Of a stretch of 64,000 nucleotides of DNA, positions 1 through 11,965 are shown one piece after another. A program made the position numbers and the translations under genes. The stretch is from Nymphaea colorata (taxonomy: Eukaryota > Streptophyta > Magnoliopsida > Nymphaeales > Nymphaeaceae), in assembly GCF_008831285.2 (NCBI RefSeq), contig NC_045139.1, forward strand, positions 21,244,412-21,308,411, read 5' to 3'. The notes below the pieces were generated by a model. That model did no database searches, was not told the origin of the DNA, and saw only the letters and a program-made list of their open reading frames with translations. Numbering within the stretch: the stretch's first letter is position 1; each line of letters begins with the position of its first letter.

Positions 1-1258
1 GAGGATACAGGTGTTGGAATCCCTGTAGAAGCACAAGGTCGTGTTTTTACACCCTTCATGCAAGCAGATAGTTCTACTTCTCGTACCCATGGAGGCACAG
101 GCATTGGCCTGAGCATTAGCAAGTGCTTGGTTGATCTCATGAAGGGTGAGATAGGATTTGCAAGTGAGCGTAATATTGGTAGTACCTTCGCATTTACTGC
201 AGTTTTTACAAAGGTGCAAACCAAGTCTAATGAACCTAAAGGTCATTGTCAACAGTATGAACAAGACTTTGTAATATCAGAATTTCAAAGAATGACTGCC
301 CTCATTGTTGATCCAAGGCCTGTTCGTGCTGCAGTGACTAAATATCATCTTCAGAGGCTTGGCATTGGAGTGCAAATTTCCAGTGATCCAAGTGAGGGTC
401 TCAGTACAATATTGAGTGGGAAAGAGAACATCAATTTGGTCTTTATTGATGAGGAAGCTTGGGTTAAGCATGCTTACATCTTTTCATCGTTTATAGTTGA
501 TAAATCAAAGAATGGTGCATTGAGCGATACAAAGTTTTTTCTTCTGGCAAAATCTATAACCTCTGCAGAAGTAAATGCATCCAAATTTCTTAACAGATGT
601 CCCCTAACTGTGATCACAAAGCCCCTTAGAGCAGGCATGCTTTCTTCATTCTTGCAACGAGCTGTTGGTATTGAAAAGAAACAGAATTGTCGTAGCAGAG
701 AGCTTCGCCTTGCATCTCTTAAGAGCATATTGCATGGCAAAAGGATCCTCGTTGTAGATGATAATGCTGTAAACCTCAAAGTTGCTGCTTGTGCTTTAAA
801 GAAGTATGGAGCGAATGTAGAATGTGCTGAATCTGGCAAAATAGCTGTCGCAAAGCTCAAGCCACCACATGAGTTTGATGCGTGCTTCATGGATGTTCAA
901 ATGCCTGAAATGGACGGGTAATTCTGCTGCAGTAAGAATACTGCTTAGAGTACCGTATTGTGTGATTGACCATCTCATAACATACTGTTGTGATTTCAGG
1001 TTTGAAGCTACAAGAAGAATTAGAGATATGGAAACTGGTCTAAATGATCGCGTCCAGAAAGGTGAAGCATCTGAAGTTCATGGAAACCTCGTACACTGGC
1101 ATACACCAATCTTGGCCATGACTGCTGATGTGATTCAGGCCACACACGAGCACTGCTTGCAGGCTGGCATGGATGGTTATGTTTCCAAGCCGTTTGAGGA
1201 GTCACAGCTGTATGGAGAAGTAGCGCGTTTCTTGCAATCTAATTCTTCTTCAGATTAA
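1..1258 (+). CDS. HK3: Cytokinin receptor hybrid histidine kinase, HK3/AHK3-like (3' part, two exons)
   Basis: CDS is join(1..917,1000..1258), open at the left edge, 391 residues visible. The family consists of membrane cytokinin receptors that autophosphorylate on His and pass the phosphate to their own receiver Asp, then to HPt proteins. Seen in order: ATPase G1 box DTGVGIP (residues 3-8 region), F box FTPFM, G2 box GGTGIGLSIS (about 30-40), a degenerate pseudo-receiver starting MTALIVDPRPV, then a true receiver with RILVVDDNAVNL and phospho-acceptor Asp in CFMDVQMPEMDG (codon 892-894). Exon 2 carries the LAMTADV and GYVSKPF switch/Lys motifs and ends at TAA 1256-1258. The string SRTHGGTGIGLSISKCLV with LMKGEIGF is closer to Arabidopsis AHK3 than to AHK2 or AHK4 as I remember them. 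CHASE, transmembrane and phospho-His regions lie outside the window. No disruption is seen. Confidence 0.9.
918..999 (+). other. Intron in HK3-like gene
   Basis: An 82-bp intron begins GTAATT after ATGGACGG and ends TGATTTCAG. It splits the glycine codon of the MDGFEATR motif (phase 2). Removing it joins the two receiver halves in frame. Confidence 0.9.
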
Positions 1259-4020
1259 TTGAGAGGTTTTGTGGTTTTGACTGAGCATCGTGGACCACGA
1301 GATTCTTCTTCTGCAATCAATCGTTAGGAAGTCCATTGGTTTCCACACTTCCCATTAAGTAAGTTTCTGCTGGATCATTTTTTGCTGAAATTTTCTTTAT
1401 TCCCCACTTTGTTGTTTTCTAGTTGTCATGTTAGGTTGTCAAAGAGATTTGCTTCTCACCAATTAAGTGTATACAAGGGGCAAGCAGGTCAGGTGGTTTG
1501 GTTAGGAATTACACGGATGTCAGTTGGCTGGAATGTTTTCCATATGGTTAATCTGGGTCATATTGGATTACTTATCCAAGTGAACCAAAAACTCAACGAT
1601 GGAATTTATCTAGCTAAGTCCCATGGGCATCATCCCTACTCCCTCAATGGAATCGAGGACGACACTGGACTCACAATTTGTTAGCAGTTCCTGAATGGGC
1701 ATATCTGAGACTTTTTTTAATGGTTTACAATTGATTCCATTAAAGTGTAGCTCTGTGGTGCAATGGAGTTTCTTCATAGTTTCCTTTTGTATCTCTTTTC
1801 AGGGACCAAGAGCAATGGTGATCCTTTAGCAATGGTTCCTTTTGTACAGTTACGTCTTCTTGGCCAAGCCTTTGCAAGAATTTTGTGACAGAAAGAAGGA
1901 TCAATAATTGCATTGGCATGTTCAGTTTCTACCAATCTGTACATATGTAGCTCCTGATAACGAAGCATTCTTTTCTAGTTGAAGATTCAAATTGTTGGCT
2001 GGGGACCAGCGAACCAGAGGAATTTCTTATGCTCTGTTATCAATGGTCTTCACCTTGTAAAGTGTAGTTAGAACTGGTGATTTAGCTATAATACGAGTGT
2101 ATAGTGATTGTCGTTTTTTAATTCTAGGTGATTGTATTTTCTGCTGCAAAGAGAAAGCATAAAAGTTTGAAGGATATTATAATATTTAACAAAATTGTTG
2201 TTCTGAATGAATTTAGACATTCGTTCGTCAAAAATAAAAAATAAAAAATCTGACGATATCAACCTCTTGGGCAAGTCTGGATGTTGAGGCAGCAGCTTGA
2301 CCCAGTTACGTAAATTGCTAATTCTTGCTCATAATTCCATCTTCTGCTTCTCCTGTGCATGGTGGCAACTTTTTGAGCTCAAGGAAAATCAAAATCTTCC
2401 TGATTTGTGATTACTGCTCCATGGTGTACATTTATGACTCCTATTATCAGCCTTTGTCCAGTTCTAATTAGCATTTGAAAAGAGGAGGTTACCTTTTCCA
2501 TGATTGTTATAGTTGATAAGTAAACTTACTGACAAATTTATGACTGAAAGGGACAATCGGTTCGCTAGAAACAAAGGCCCCTTATATTTCACTTGCTCTC
2601 TCATCAAAGCTGATTATGTTGCAAGGAATATGGTGTTTTTCTTAATTGGGTGAAATAAGCATTAAGTGCTACTTTTAGTGGGTCTCAATATTAAGTAAAG
2701 TATTTTTCCTACAGGCCCACTTTGACAGCATAGCGCTTACCTTGAAAGAAACCAGGCTAAAAGTTAAGCTTTAGGCCTACAGTCCAAAAGTTTATTTTTC
2801 ATCTTCCACGTTGATTTCTTTCCACGAACAGAAGACTTGTTGGATTCTTTCCTTCGGAAGATTACTACTTTATCCATACCATTCAACCATCGAAACATTC
2901 CGCATGATCATCAGGAAAAAAAAAACAAAAAGGAAGTTTACCGCAAGAAGCCATTCCAGCAAATTGGAAGGCTTAAAAAACTGATCCGAAACATACCATG
3001 TGCATAGTTTAATAAAAATTCTCTGCCATCTTTTTACTGAATCATTCCTCTGTCTGCAACAGGGCCGCTGGAAATCTGTAAAACTTCGTATTTATCGAAA
3101 TGCCTTTGAATCCTCAGATGTAAATTTTATGGTGAAACTATAAATAAGAATTCCTCAGAAGGGAGAACAAGTTGGTACTATTTCTTTTGTCAAATGTTAA
3201 AGGGAGTAGGTTTTCTCTTTGGCCTTCTGTTTTAGCGACATTCATTGCGGTGGAACTGCACAGAATAGGCTGTCACTATTAAGAGCACATGGCATGATGG
3301 TACGACGGGGAATAAATTGCCTCACAAATACATGCAGACAACCGTGCTTGCATTTAATGGATGCCTGACGGAGCTAGAAAAAAAATTCCATTGCTGTTAA
3401 CTAGCGCTTGTTTTATTCACAAAGTTCCCCCCCACCTCATTGGAGTACCGAATTAATTGAAGCCCCTGCATGCATTAACTTCTACTGTTGTTGTCTCTTC
3501 TCATGCACGTTTTTCTTCCATGAGATCTTCCTCCCCACCGAGGTTGACTAACCTTGGTCAAATGCAGGTCGAGGGTTCTGTACACATTATGCTTGAAAGA
3601 TGATAGGGATAATACGCCAGAGCTTAGAGCGTAGAATCCTTAGGAGAATATCCTTGCTGCTTGTTTAAAATGGCAGGTTAGTGGGAGGTGTAAAGTGCAT
3701 TTGACCTGAAGGGTATATAGCGCAACTTGCTTGGGTCAGTGGTTGATAGGCGGCAGTTCACTAATTCGAGTAGCATGAGTGTGCTCTCCACTTGTGTGCC
3801 ATTAATAGAAAGAAAGCAATGCACAAGCTGAAATGCAACATAAGCTCCAACCCAGACACAAATGCAGTTTTGAATCCCGGTCCCAGGAAGGGCCTTCAGC
3901 ATTCACTCAAACAGTGGGATAACCCCTCCCTCAACATTTATAAAGTGCGTTGACAAAAGTGACGCGATGGATGCTGGAAATTAACCTCCCATAAGCATCT
4001 CTCTCAAAGTTCATACGAAG
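1259..4020. other. 3' flank of HK3-like gene and intergenic DNA
   Basis: No convincing coding sequence. The first several hundred bases are probably 3' UTR of the kinase gene; AATAAAAAATAAAAAAT at about 2230 could act in polyadenylation but is on AT-rich background. The 100-codon open frame at 1382-1684 has no recognisable motif. Nothing else is recognised up to the first microsatellite. Confidence 0.4.
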
Positions 4021-4025
4021 CAAAC

Positions 4026-4049
4026 ATATATATATATATATATATATAT
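4026..4049. repeat. (AT)n microsatellite
   Basis: About 12 uninterrupted AT units. Confidence 0.95.
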
Positions 4050-4375
4050 GGGGCTTGGCAGGAGACCTAGCTGCATTGGTTTTACTTGCCATATGTATAG
4101 TTTATTCTTCTTAATAATGTAAATTTAAATTAAGTAAAAACTCTATGAACTTCAAGATCCTTCACTCTGCACGGAGGTTTAACCCCATAATTTGAAATGA
4201 ACTGGCCAAAGTCTATAGTTGGATGTCATTTTCAAATTTTACAATGTTGAAAACCGTCACAACTCGTATATTCCATGGCTAAAAGCCCTGACCAATCAAC
4301 TGCTGTCAAAGAATGCACTAATACGATGGTTTTAAGCGCCTCAAAACTTAAACATATCATCTGGTCATAGAGGTT

Positions 4376-4377
<2 letters not shown>

Positions 4378-4470
<93 letters not shown>
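4378..4470. repeat. Compound (TA)n(TG)n microsatellite
   Basis: Roughly 25 TA units run directly into about 22 TG units. It is the longest simple repeat in the window and likely polymorphic. Confidence 0.97.
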
Positions 4471-4471
<1 letters not shown>

Positions 4472-5040
4472 ACCATGATAACAATTCAGTTAGTTGTCAG
4501 CATTCTCACACGCGTGGACATTTCCCTTTTTGTGGTATTATCACTGTTTTTTTCCTTGCATATTGACATTCTCCCTTAGGCATTCGGCACTAGTGGAAGA
4601 AGAAGCAAAACCTGGTTGATTCGATGTAAGAGAAAGTGAGATTCAGCTACCGTATTTTTCAGAAAACGAAGGTTTGATGTTGGTGCAAGCTTTCAAATTA
4701 AGTGCAATCAACGTGAGCGGAGTTTGGACAGTGGCTGAGTTTGAAAAACTTTAAGTGGTTTTTTTGGCAGCAGAGACATTTGGTGAGTGTCTTAACAATC
4801 TGCCCAAAGATTTATGCAGGTTATCGGACATTAGAATTATTATTCACGAACCTATTCCAATCTTTGAGTTAGATTCCTAAAACATTCACCAAGTATCCAT
4901 ACTGCCAAACGACCTTTAAGAACCCAGACGCTGAATCAACTAATAAATATATTTTGTAATGGACAACTGCTCAGCGAGAAAATGTAGTACTAAATGAGAG
5001 GCATCACTTGCAAGCTAAGGATATACCAAAAAAATTATCA

Positions 5041-5290
5041 CACTACAGAAAAATATACAAGAGCCGTTGCTAATAAGCCCTAAAGCCGTAACAAAGGTAT
5101 CGGAAATGACCCATCATAACCTAGAGGCTGGCCAAGGCCAACTGACACAGACGGTTGCCAATAAGAAAGCGACAGCACAAGGCACTGGTAATGGTTACCA
5201 ATGAGAATCTACCGCAGTAAGAAAATTCACCGCTATAGGTATTATAGTTCTTTTAGCGATGAAATAATCACCACTATAGCCTTGGCTAAT
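5041..5290 (+). mobile_element. CACTA-like transposon end (one end only)
   Basis: Starts CACTACAGAAAAAT, close to the usual plant CACTA terminus CACTACAAGAAAA. It is followed by short motifs repeated in variants (CCGTTGCTAATAAG, GGTTGCCAATAAG, GGTTACCAATGAG, CACCGCTATAG, CACCACTATAG) that look like subterminal repeats. No matching reverse end was found, so this is a fragment or an unresolved element. Confidence 0.4.
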
Positions 5291-5510
5291 TCTTTTTCCT
5301 TCTTTGAAGAACATAAAATAGTACTGCTAAACGACGCAAGAGCAACACGAACAGTAATAAATACAAGATGAAAATATTTTGCATTTCATTAAATCAATTT
5401 GTGTTCAACGTAAAACATTTTTCAAGAGCATTTGATAAGTCATATCCACAAGTAGGATAAGAATGTTAAAAAGCGATTAAACCAATATACAAGAGCAAAA
5501 TATATCTCAT

Positions 5511-5862
5511 CTATTAAACAAATTGTCGACATCGGCAGATAAGAGCTACCCAAAGCGAATTCAACCACAGGAAACAATTACCACCTATTGTTATCTTCAT
5601 TTCAAATGGATTTCAGACATCTCTCTCAGTCTCTCTCTCCAATACATTATATATATATATATATATATATATACTTGACGATGTCACTATTAAACAAATT
5701 GTCGACATCGGCAGATAAGAGCTACCCAAAGCGAATTCAACCACAGCAAACAATTACCACCTATTGTTATCTTCATTTTAAATGGATTTCAGACATCTCT
5801 CTCAGTCTCTCTCTCCAATACAATATATATATATATATATATATATATGTACTTGACGATGT
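5511..5862. repeat. 176-bp tandem duplication, two copies
   Basis: 5511-5686 and 5687-5862 are near-identical units starting CTATTAAACAAATTGTCGAC. Each contains a CTCTCTCAGTCTCTCTCT stretch followed by its own (AT)n tract and ACTTGACGATGTCAC. Only a few substitutions separate them. Confidence 0.93.
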
Positions 5863-6330
5863 CACATGTCACCGCGCTGTTGAAGGTTCACACACTTCCT
5901 GATTTGATAGAAAAAGGGTGGGTTCTACCAGAAAAATCAGGAGTTACAACAAGTCCTGGCAGCAGAATATGAGATATAAAAGTGCAACACATGCTAACAC
6001 ATGCTTTTATAGCAGAAGTTGATAGAACCCACGTAAATTTCACACTTGATCAGACATCAAAGTAAAATCAATTTTCTGTCATGTAACTTTTGGTGCTGGT
6101 AGTTTGAACATGAAGTTCCAACGAGTAGACCTCAGGCACATAAACATATTCTCATGGTTCCATGTTTATATGCTAGGAATTTCGGTCAGTTGAGAGTTTG
6201 GCAAACATTGAACAAGATATCCATTTTCACCTATCAACCCATTTTTGAATCTTCTTGACACATCTCTCTGCTGTGGGGTGGTCAAATGTGTATAAGGCAT
6301 CCATTTAAGATGAGCCCAAATACAGATCTT
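5863..6330. other. Intergenic, nothing recognised
   Basis: No gene, repeat or transposon terminus was recognised in this stretch. Confidence 0.5.
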
Positions 6331-6549
6331 CACTATAGGAAAACAGACCTCTACCGGTGACATTTTCACAGGTGTTGCCACCACTATAGCTCTATGCCGG
6401 GGAATTCACCTCTGCAATCACCATTATTGTTGCCCTCGCTGTAGCTTTTTGGGCGAAACAATTCTGCCTGGTGTAGCCAATCTATATCGAAGCTCTTTAT
6501 CACAGGTATAGATCAATTAATACCGGTGCATTACACCACCATTATAGTG
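6331..6549. mobile_element. Short CACTA-like MITE
   Basis: Begins CACTATAGGAAAACAG and ends ACCATTATAGTG, giving imperfect inverted ends CACTATA. It contains repeated ACCGGTG and CACCACTATAG motifs like subterminal repeats of CACTA elements. Flanking triplets (ctt/ttt) are not an exact duplication. No coding capacity. Confidence 0.45.
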
Positions 6550-8034
6550 TTTAATAAAAAATCAAGCTTCGTGTGGGTGAGTGTCATTTCAGTAGTTACG
6601 AAAGCATATTTAATTGGAAAAAATAGATAATGTTTTAATCTATAAATACATTTAATCCCATAAATAATCGATCAATTATAAATGATCAAAGTGGAATTAA
6701 TCCCATGTTTTTCAATATACCAAGTAAATTGTTTCTAAAATATTTACCTCAAGAAAAGCTAGTTTAGTTCCAACGAAAACCTTTGCTCGAAATAGGTTCC
6801 CACTTTCATTAGCCAACAAAATCATATATATAGCAAGAATAAATATAACTATTTCCATCGAGTAGCCCTAACTTATAAAACTAGACCCTTTTACAAACCA
6901 TTAAGATGCCCTTTTGGACCACTCCTACATCTAATAAAAATGATAATTGTCGTCAATGTCTCTCCTCCTCAACACTAATCTGCCACCTTCCAGCTTATTC
7001 TCTCACTTGATACCACAAATCTGCATTACTCTCAAAAAGTTACACCATGAAGTCAAAAATAGAAGTTTGTGCCTTCAATTTAACAAATAAATGGTACTCT
7101 GCCTATACATTGATGCTCCACAAACAAAAAGTAAGGAAATTTCATTGCTTGGTATATATATCATTGTATTGGTATATTTTCCAGATATCCCTTCGCATGT
7201 TTGAATATCTATTAAAGGTTAAAACACAAATAGAAAATAAAAAGGGAAACACAGAGAGACACGAGAGAGGGAGGGCAATTTGGGGCATTTGGCTGTGAAA
7301 AAAAAAGTAGACTGAGAGAGATAGGGAGAGAGAGAGAGACAGACAGGCAAATTTTTTAGATTGGTAACCATGTTTGAGAAAATAGGACGTTGTTGTTTTG
7401 GACTACCAAGTGGCTTAATAACTGAAGGAAGCAGTGGCAGAGCCAGAAATTTTGGGCTGAGAGACACTAATTCAAAAAATTGTTTGTGTCCTTTTAGTGG
7501 CACCAATATATAGAAACAAGCAAATATATAAATTGAAGGCACCGATTTAATATTAAAGAAACTTTGAGGCATGTGGCCCTCCCCCTGGAAGGAAAGTGTT
7601 GTAGAAAGTAGTTTGAAATGGCAAACTCACTTCAAACTGTTGGCGATTTGATTCAATACAAATAAATAAAAATGGAAACACCTATCATACACAAATGTGT
7701 AACTAAAAGGCCACAATGATGCTGTATACAATAGATAAAGCAACATGTTTGAAATAGACAAGTTAGCCACGTTATCTTTTCTTAGATTGGTTGGAGTTGC
7801 TAGTTTCTCCATCGCCGGCAAGCCCACTGACAAACATTCATCACTGGAAGAGATATTCAATGGCTAAGAAGAAGAAGACCCTCAACTACGACAAACTACT
7901 GTCAGCCTAATGAGGACAACATGTTCCATGAAAAATCTCACCATCACTTTCAATAGACTGTCTGCCGGCCTAACGAAAATGATATGTTCCACAACATGTA
8001 AACTATTAAAATTCAAACGAATTAGATATTATTT
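6550..8034. other. AT-rich intergenic DNA with a hAT-like terminus at 7432
   Basis: No gene is supported. At 7432 the sequence CAGTGGCAGAGCCAGAAATT resembles the CAGTGGCGGAGCCAGAAATT terminus common to plant Ac/hAT relics. The opposite end is not clear. A GAGA-rich tract lies at about 7310-7345. Confidence 0.4.
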
Positions 8035-8577
8035 ACACACATTTGCCATCTCATATGTTAATAAATATTGATTAGATTACGAACATATAACTTGGTATTG
8101 TGTATGTAACTATTGTATTGATATTATTTATCATTGATTATCGTTTAAGCCTTATATGTACATGTTAGTAAACACATTTGTTAATGAAAATTGATTTGAT
8201 TAATTTGATTATAAATGTATGTCTTAGTATTGTGTATGTAATTGTCTTGTTCATGTTATTTATGAACAATCATCGGCTAAGTCTTACATGTGAAGGTTAT
8301 TTAAATATATTCATTAATGAAAATTAATTCGATTGATTTGAGTTGAATCATTGGATTACGAACGTACAACTTAGTATTGTATATGTAATTATTATATTGA
8401 CGTTATTTATCATCGATAATCGACTAAGTCTTACGTGTGGAGGTTATTTAAACACATTCATTAATGATGATTAATTTGATTATAAATTTATAAATTGGTA
8501 TTGTCTATATAAATATTATATTGATGTTAATTATTATCGATCGTCAACTAAGTCTTACATGTGGAGGTTATTTAGGC
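8035..8577. repeat. Diverged tandem repeat, about 4 units of 124-148 bp
   Basis: The phrase CTTRGTATTGTRTATGTAA recurs at about 8092, 8223, 8371 and 8495. Each is followed by a TTATTTATCATCGAT-like segment, CTAAGTCTTACATGTGGAGG and TTATTTAAACACATTCATTAATGA. Units have drifted in length, so this is an old satellite-like array. Confidence 0.75.
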
Positions 8578-9045
8578 AGAATTAATTGGTGAAACTGTAC
8601 AATGGAAGTGGAACTAAAGTTCAAAATTTTGAAAAGTTCTATCTCCCAACAAACATGGAACTTCAGTGCCAAGTGTTTTTGGATGGTTATGGAACTTTAA
8701 TACTAGGAATAAGGTGGAACTTTGCACCCAGTATCATTTTTTTGCTTGTTGGAAAGAGCAGCCTTTGAGAACCCATGAGCATCTCCTGCATCTTAGAGGT
8801 GTTTCTTCGACCACGCTTGTAGAAGCAAGCTGTAGAAGGAAAGAGATGGTCGTGGTTCAGCAATAGCAAAACAGCCTTCTCCTACAGGTAACGCCTTCCC
8901 CTTCCCCTTCACTTGTGACATTCCCCTTCCCTTCCTGTGTCAAAGTTGTTAGTTAGCATTCACCCTCAAATCCGACACTGGCATTCTCCACCACGGTCAT
9001 GGCTGGCAGAGATCGTCATTCTTGCATTGTTCCTATTGTTCTTCT
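8578..9045. other. Intergenic, nothing recognised
   Basis: Short open frames only (60-78 codons) in several frames, without recognisable domains. Confidence 0.4.
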
Positions 9046-11965
9046 TGTTTGCTTCCCCAATTTTTTTTGTTGGTTTTTGGAGTGCTCCAAAAAAAATGAG
9101 GTTTTATTTAAATGAGAAAGAAATGGACTCTCTTGTCAGTACAAACATTGATCGTTCTCGATTTCTTTACTGAGGGTAATCAATCTAAGGGCTATGTTTA
9201 TTCTTGATGCATTTTGTTTTGACTTAAATATCTTTTACTTTAAATGCGGTATAGTGTTTAAGAAAATGTTGAAGATTTGATTTTCAAACTTTGAGAAAGT
9301 TTTGAAGAATCATCCTGATTTGAGAAATTTTGAATTGAGAAATCTTTACAAATATCATTTGAAAAACTTTGGAGATCATTTTTGAAGTCACTTTAATGTT
9401 CTTTTAAGACTTTAAGTAGGTTTGAGGTTTTGCTTTAATTTGATTAATAATTAATTAGAGCTCCACCTCATCTTGCTTAAGTTCTTTTAGAGATGTGCTT
9501 GTGATCATTCATGATGTTAAGTGAAAATGAATGTATAAATGCATTGATCATATATGATTAGAAGGAAATCATTCATTCTTATCATAATATTCATCTAAAA
9601 ACATTTCTACCATCACATACATCTAAGTTTCTCATTGTTATAATTGTCATAAATACTTTTTTGAAAAGAGAAAAGTTTTTAAAAATGGAATGAGGTTGTA
9701 GACCATCAAGCATGATTTCAGGACATTACTTGAGTTTTGGTCTTATTAAAGTTGATAAATGAGAAATTAAAACCTTAAATTATAGGAGAAAAATATTTGA
9801 ACGAATGAAAAAGATGAAAGACTTTAATATGAGAGTAATAGGAAAAAAGAGAGAGAAAGAAATTTTAAAAATCACAAAAGCAAAATATTTAAAAGAAAGA
9901 GAGATACGTGTGTTTATATATATATATATATACATACTTATATATACATATGCATACATATATGAAAGCTTTATGAAAAGGAAGTAGTAAATCGAGTTGA
10001 CATGGAGAAGAAGATTTTTAAAAAAAAAGAGAGAAAAAGAGAGATTTTAGAAAAAATGAGTTTTCTAGAGAAAATGAGACTCGAGTGAGGAGGGAGAGAG
10101 AGAGAAATACACGTATATATATTCACATATACACATATGAGAATTTGTAGAAGAATGTGCTAAATCATGAAAAGAGAATGAAAAATAAAGATAGTCATGT
10201 GCACGTATATGTATATAACATGTATATACGTATATGTCTTCATGAGAGTTAAAACCAAGAAATGACTTGGACTCATGCACGAGCCTAGGCTAAGTTTCCA
10301 ATGCCTCATTAAAGAGCAGTTCTTACTTTCAAAAATCTCTTAGAAAACATGATTCCAATATTTTTATATGTGAACATAAGATTATAATCATTTTGTTTGT
10401 TACAAGAGAATATATTTCTCTCACCATTGGGTATGGAAGAAATCCAAATACTCATGAAATGGGGAATATCATGACAAAACACTCATTGAGGCTCCTAATC
10501 AAGTGATTAAGGAAGAAACCAAATATGAGAATGACATGAAAATGCATTTTAACATGTACATATTCGTGAATGGCTTTCTCAGCAAATCTCAACCTCAAAA
10601 ATCAACATAAGAATGAAGAAATCCCAACCAAACACTCATTCTTACCGTGCATTTGCTCATTAATTAAAGAAAATTAATACATCATGCATAACCATCATTT
10701 CAAACATAAATGACGAGTAAAGCAATATAACAAGCACATTCTTAAAAACAAATAAGGAAATGTAATTTATTTCACCTTACTTATACTCTCGGTGCACTCA
10801 AGATGTAGATCTCGATTCTGGATAGAAAATCATTGGAGCTTTCTTGCATGGCCATGAGGAGGTGGCAAGAGAAAAATAAAAACAAGAGGAGAACTACATA
10901 CCTTCAATGTGGATGATATTAGAAATGGACCTCTTCCTTTAAATGATCCTAAGGTTACCTAGGATGAAACTCCAAGATGGTGAGGATGTACACCGAAAAG
11001 ATCTCTTTGTGCTCTGCTCCCTTGAAGAGTTTGACCTTGAGAAACTTGCTCTCAAAGTTGGAGAAGAAGAAGAAGAGAAGAAGAGAAAAAGCCAAGGAAA
11101 AACTATAAAACTTCAAGTGAAAAAACACTAAAAGCTCTCTAAGGGTTAGCTTCTGCCCAAGAGGGAGGATTGTTGGGATATTTATAAAGAATTTTGAAGC
11201 CAATTCTTAAACTTTGAATTTTTTTGAATTTAACAAGATTTTTATGCAAATTTTAAATATTTTTGAATAATTTAATTGTTTTTAAAATAGGCTTGGACTA
11301 AGTGAAATTGACCACTAGCCTACAAACACCCCTTTGAGGTGTGGGAAGACACCCAAATAGGCCAAAACCGTTTTTTCATCAAAAATTCTGGGGGGGTCTT
11401 GACGCACTGTAGGGCGTGAAGGCGCGGTCGCGTGTGCCGACGTGCGATTAAAAAAAAACAAGATAAAATAAAATAACAAAAAGTCGTTCATATAAAAAAC
11501 ATAAAACTCTTTTTTAATTTAAAATGTGTAAAAAATGGTTTTTTGTTAGAAATGGGTGGTCAACTCCGTTTTGAGTGACTCAGGGCTCATTTTTAAATCC
11601 GATTTGGGTTCAATTGGTTGTCAATGCATATTAGAGTTGATTTGGGCTTAAAAACATGTCTTGGCGCGAGAATGAAACATGAAACAAAGGCAAGGCTCGT
11701 GCATGCGTACGCAGTGCTTATAGCGTAAAATTTTATCATTTTGAACTCGATTTTGGATTTTGAATTTGAAATGCTCGATTTAGATCTAGACTTGGGTTTG
11801 GGATCTAATTTGGATCCATGAGATGGATTTTGGATTTGAATATCATGTGTAAAGTTGAGTTTTGAATTTGAATTTTGTGTTTGGGTTCAGACAAAAGTTT
11901 AGAGATTCATTTTGGATATAGTTGCGAATTTATTTTGGGTCAAAGATTGGGCTTAGGATATAAAA
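9046..11965. mobile_element. Diverged copy of a giant LTR (related to 17363-20711)
   Basis: Starts TGTTTGCTTCCCC, matching the start of the solo LTR at 17363. It then follows the same order of landmarks: AATGAGGTTTT, a GGGCTATGTTTAT segment, GAGA/TATA-rich centre, a GGTGCACTCAAGATG motif, CTCCAAGATGGTGAGG and a TTTTGAAGCC segment. It ends in a degenerate GATCTAGACTTGGG-like tail. Divergence is strong and the last part of the LTR is not intact. It abuts the 11966 block without an obvious target duplication. The small open frames inside are not supported as genes. Confidence 0.6.

Noticed and set aside
8035-8577. Spaced repeats as a CRISPR-like array
   Set aside because: Units are diverged throughout with no constant repeat and unique spacers, and the DNA is plant nuclear.
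8937-9173. 78-codon frame with a hydrophobic segment
   Set aside because: Runs across the start of the giant LTR copy at 9046; no homologous feature and no gene context.
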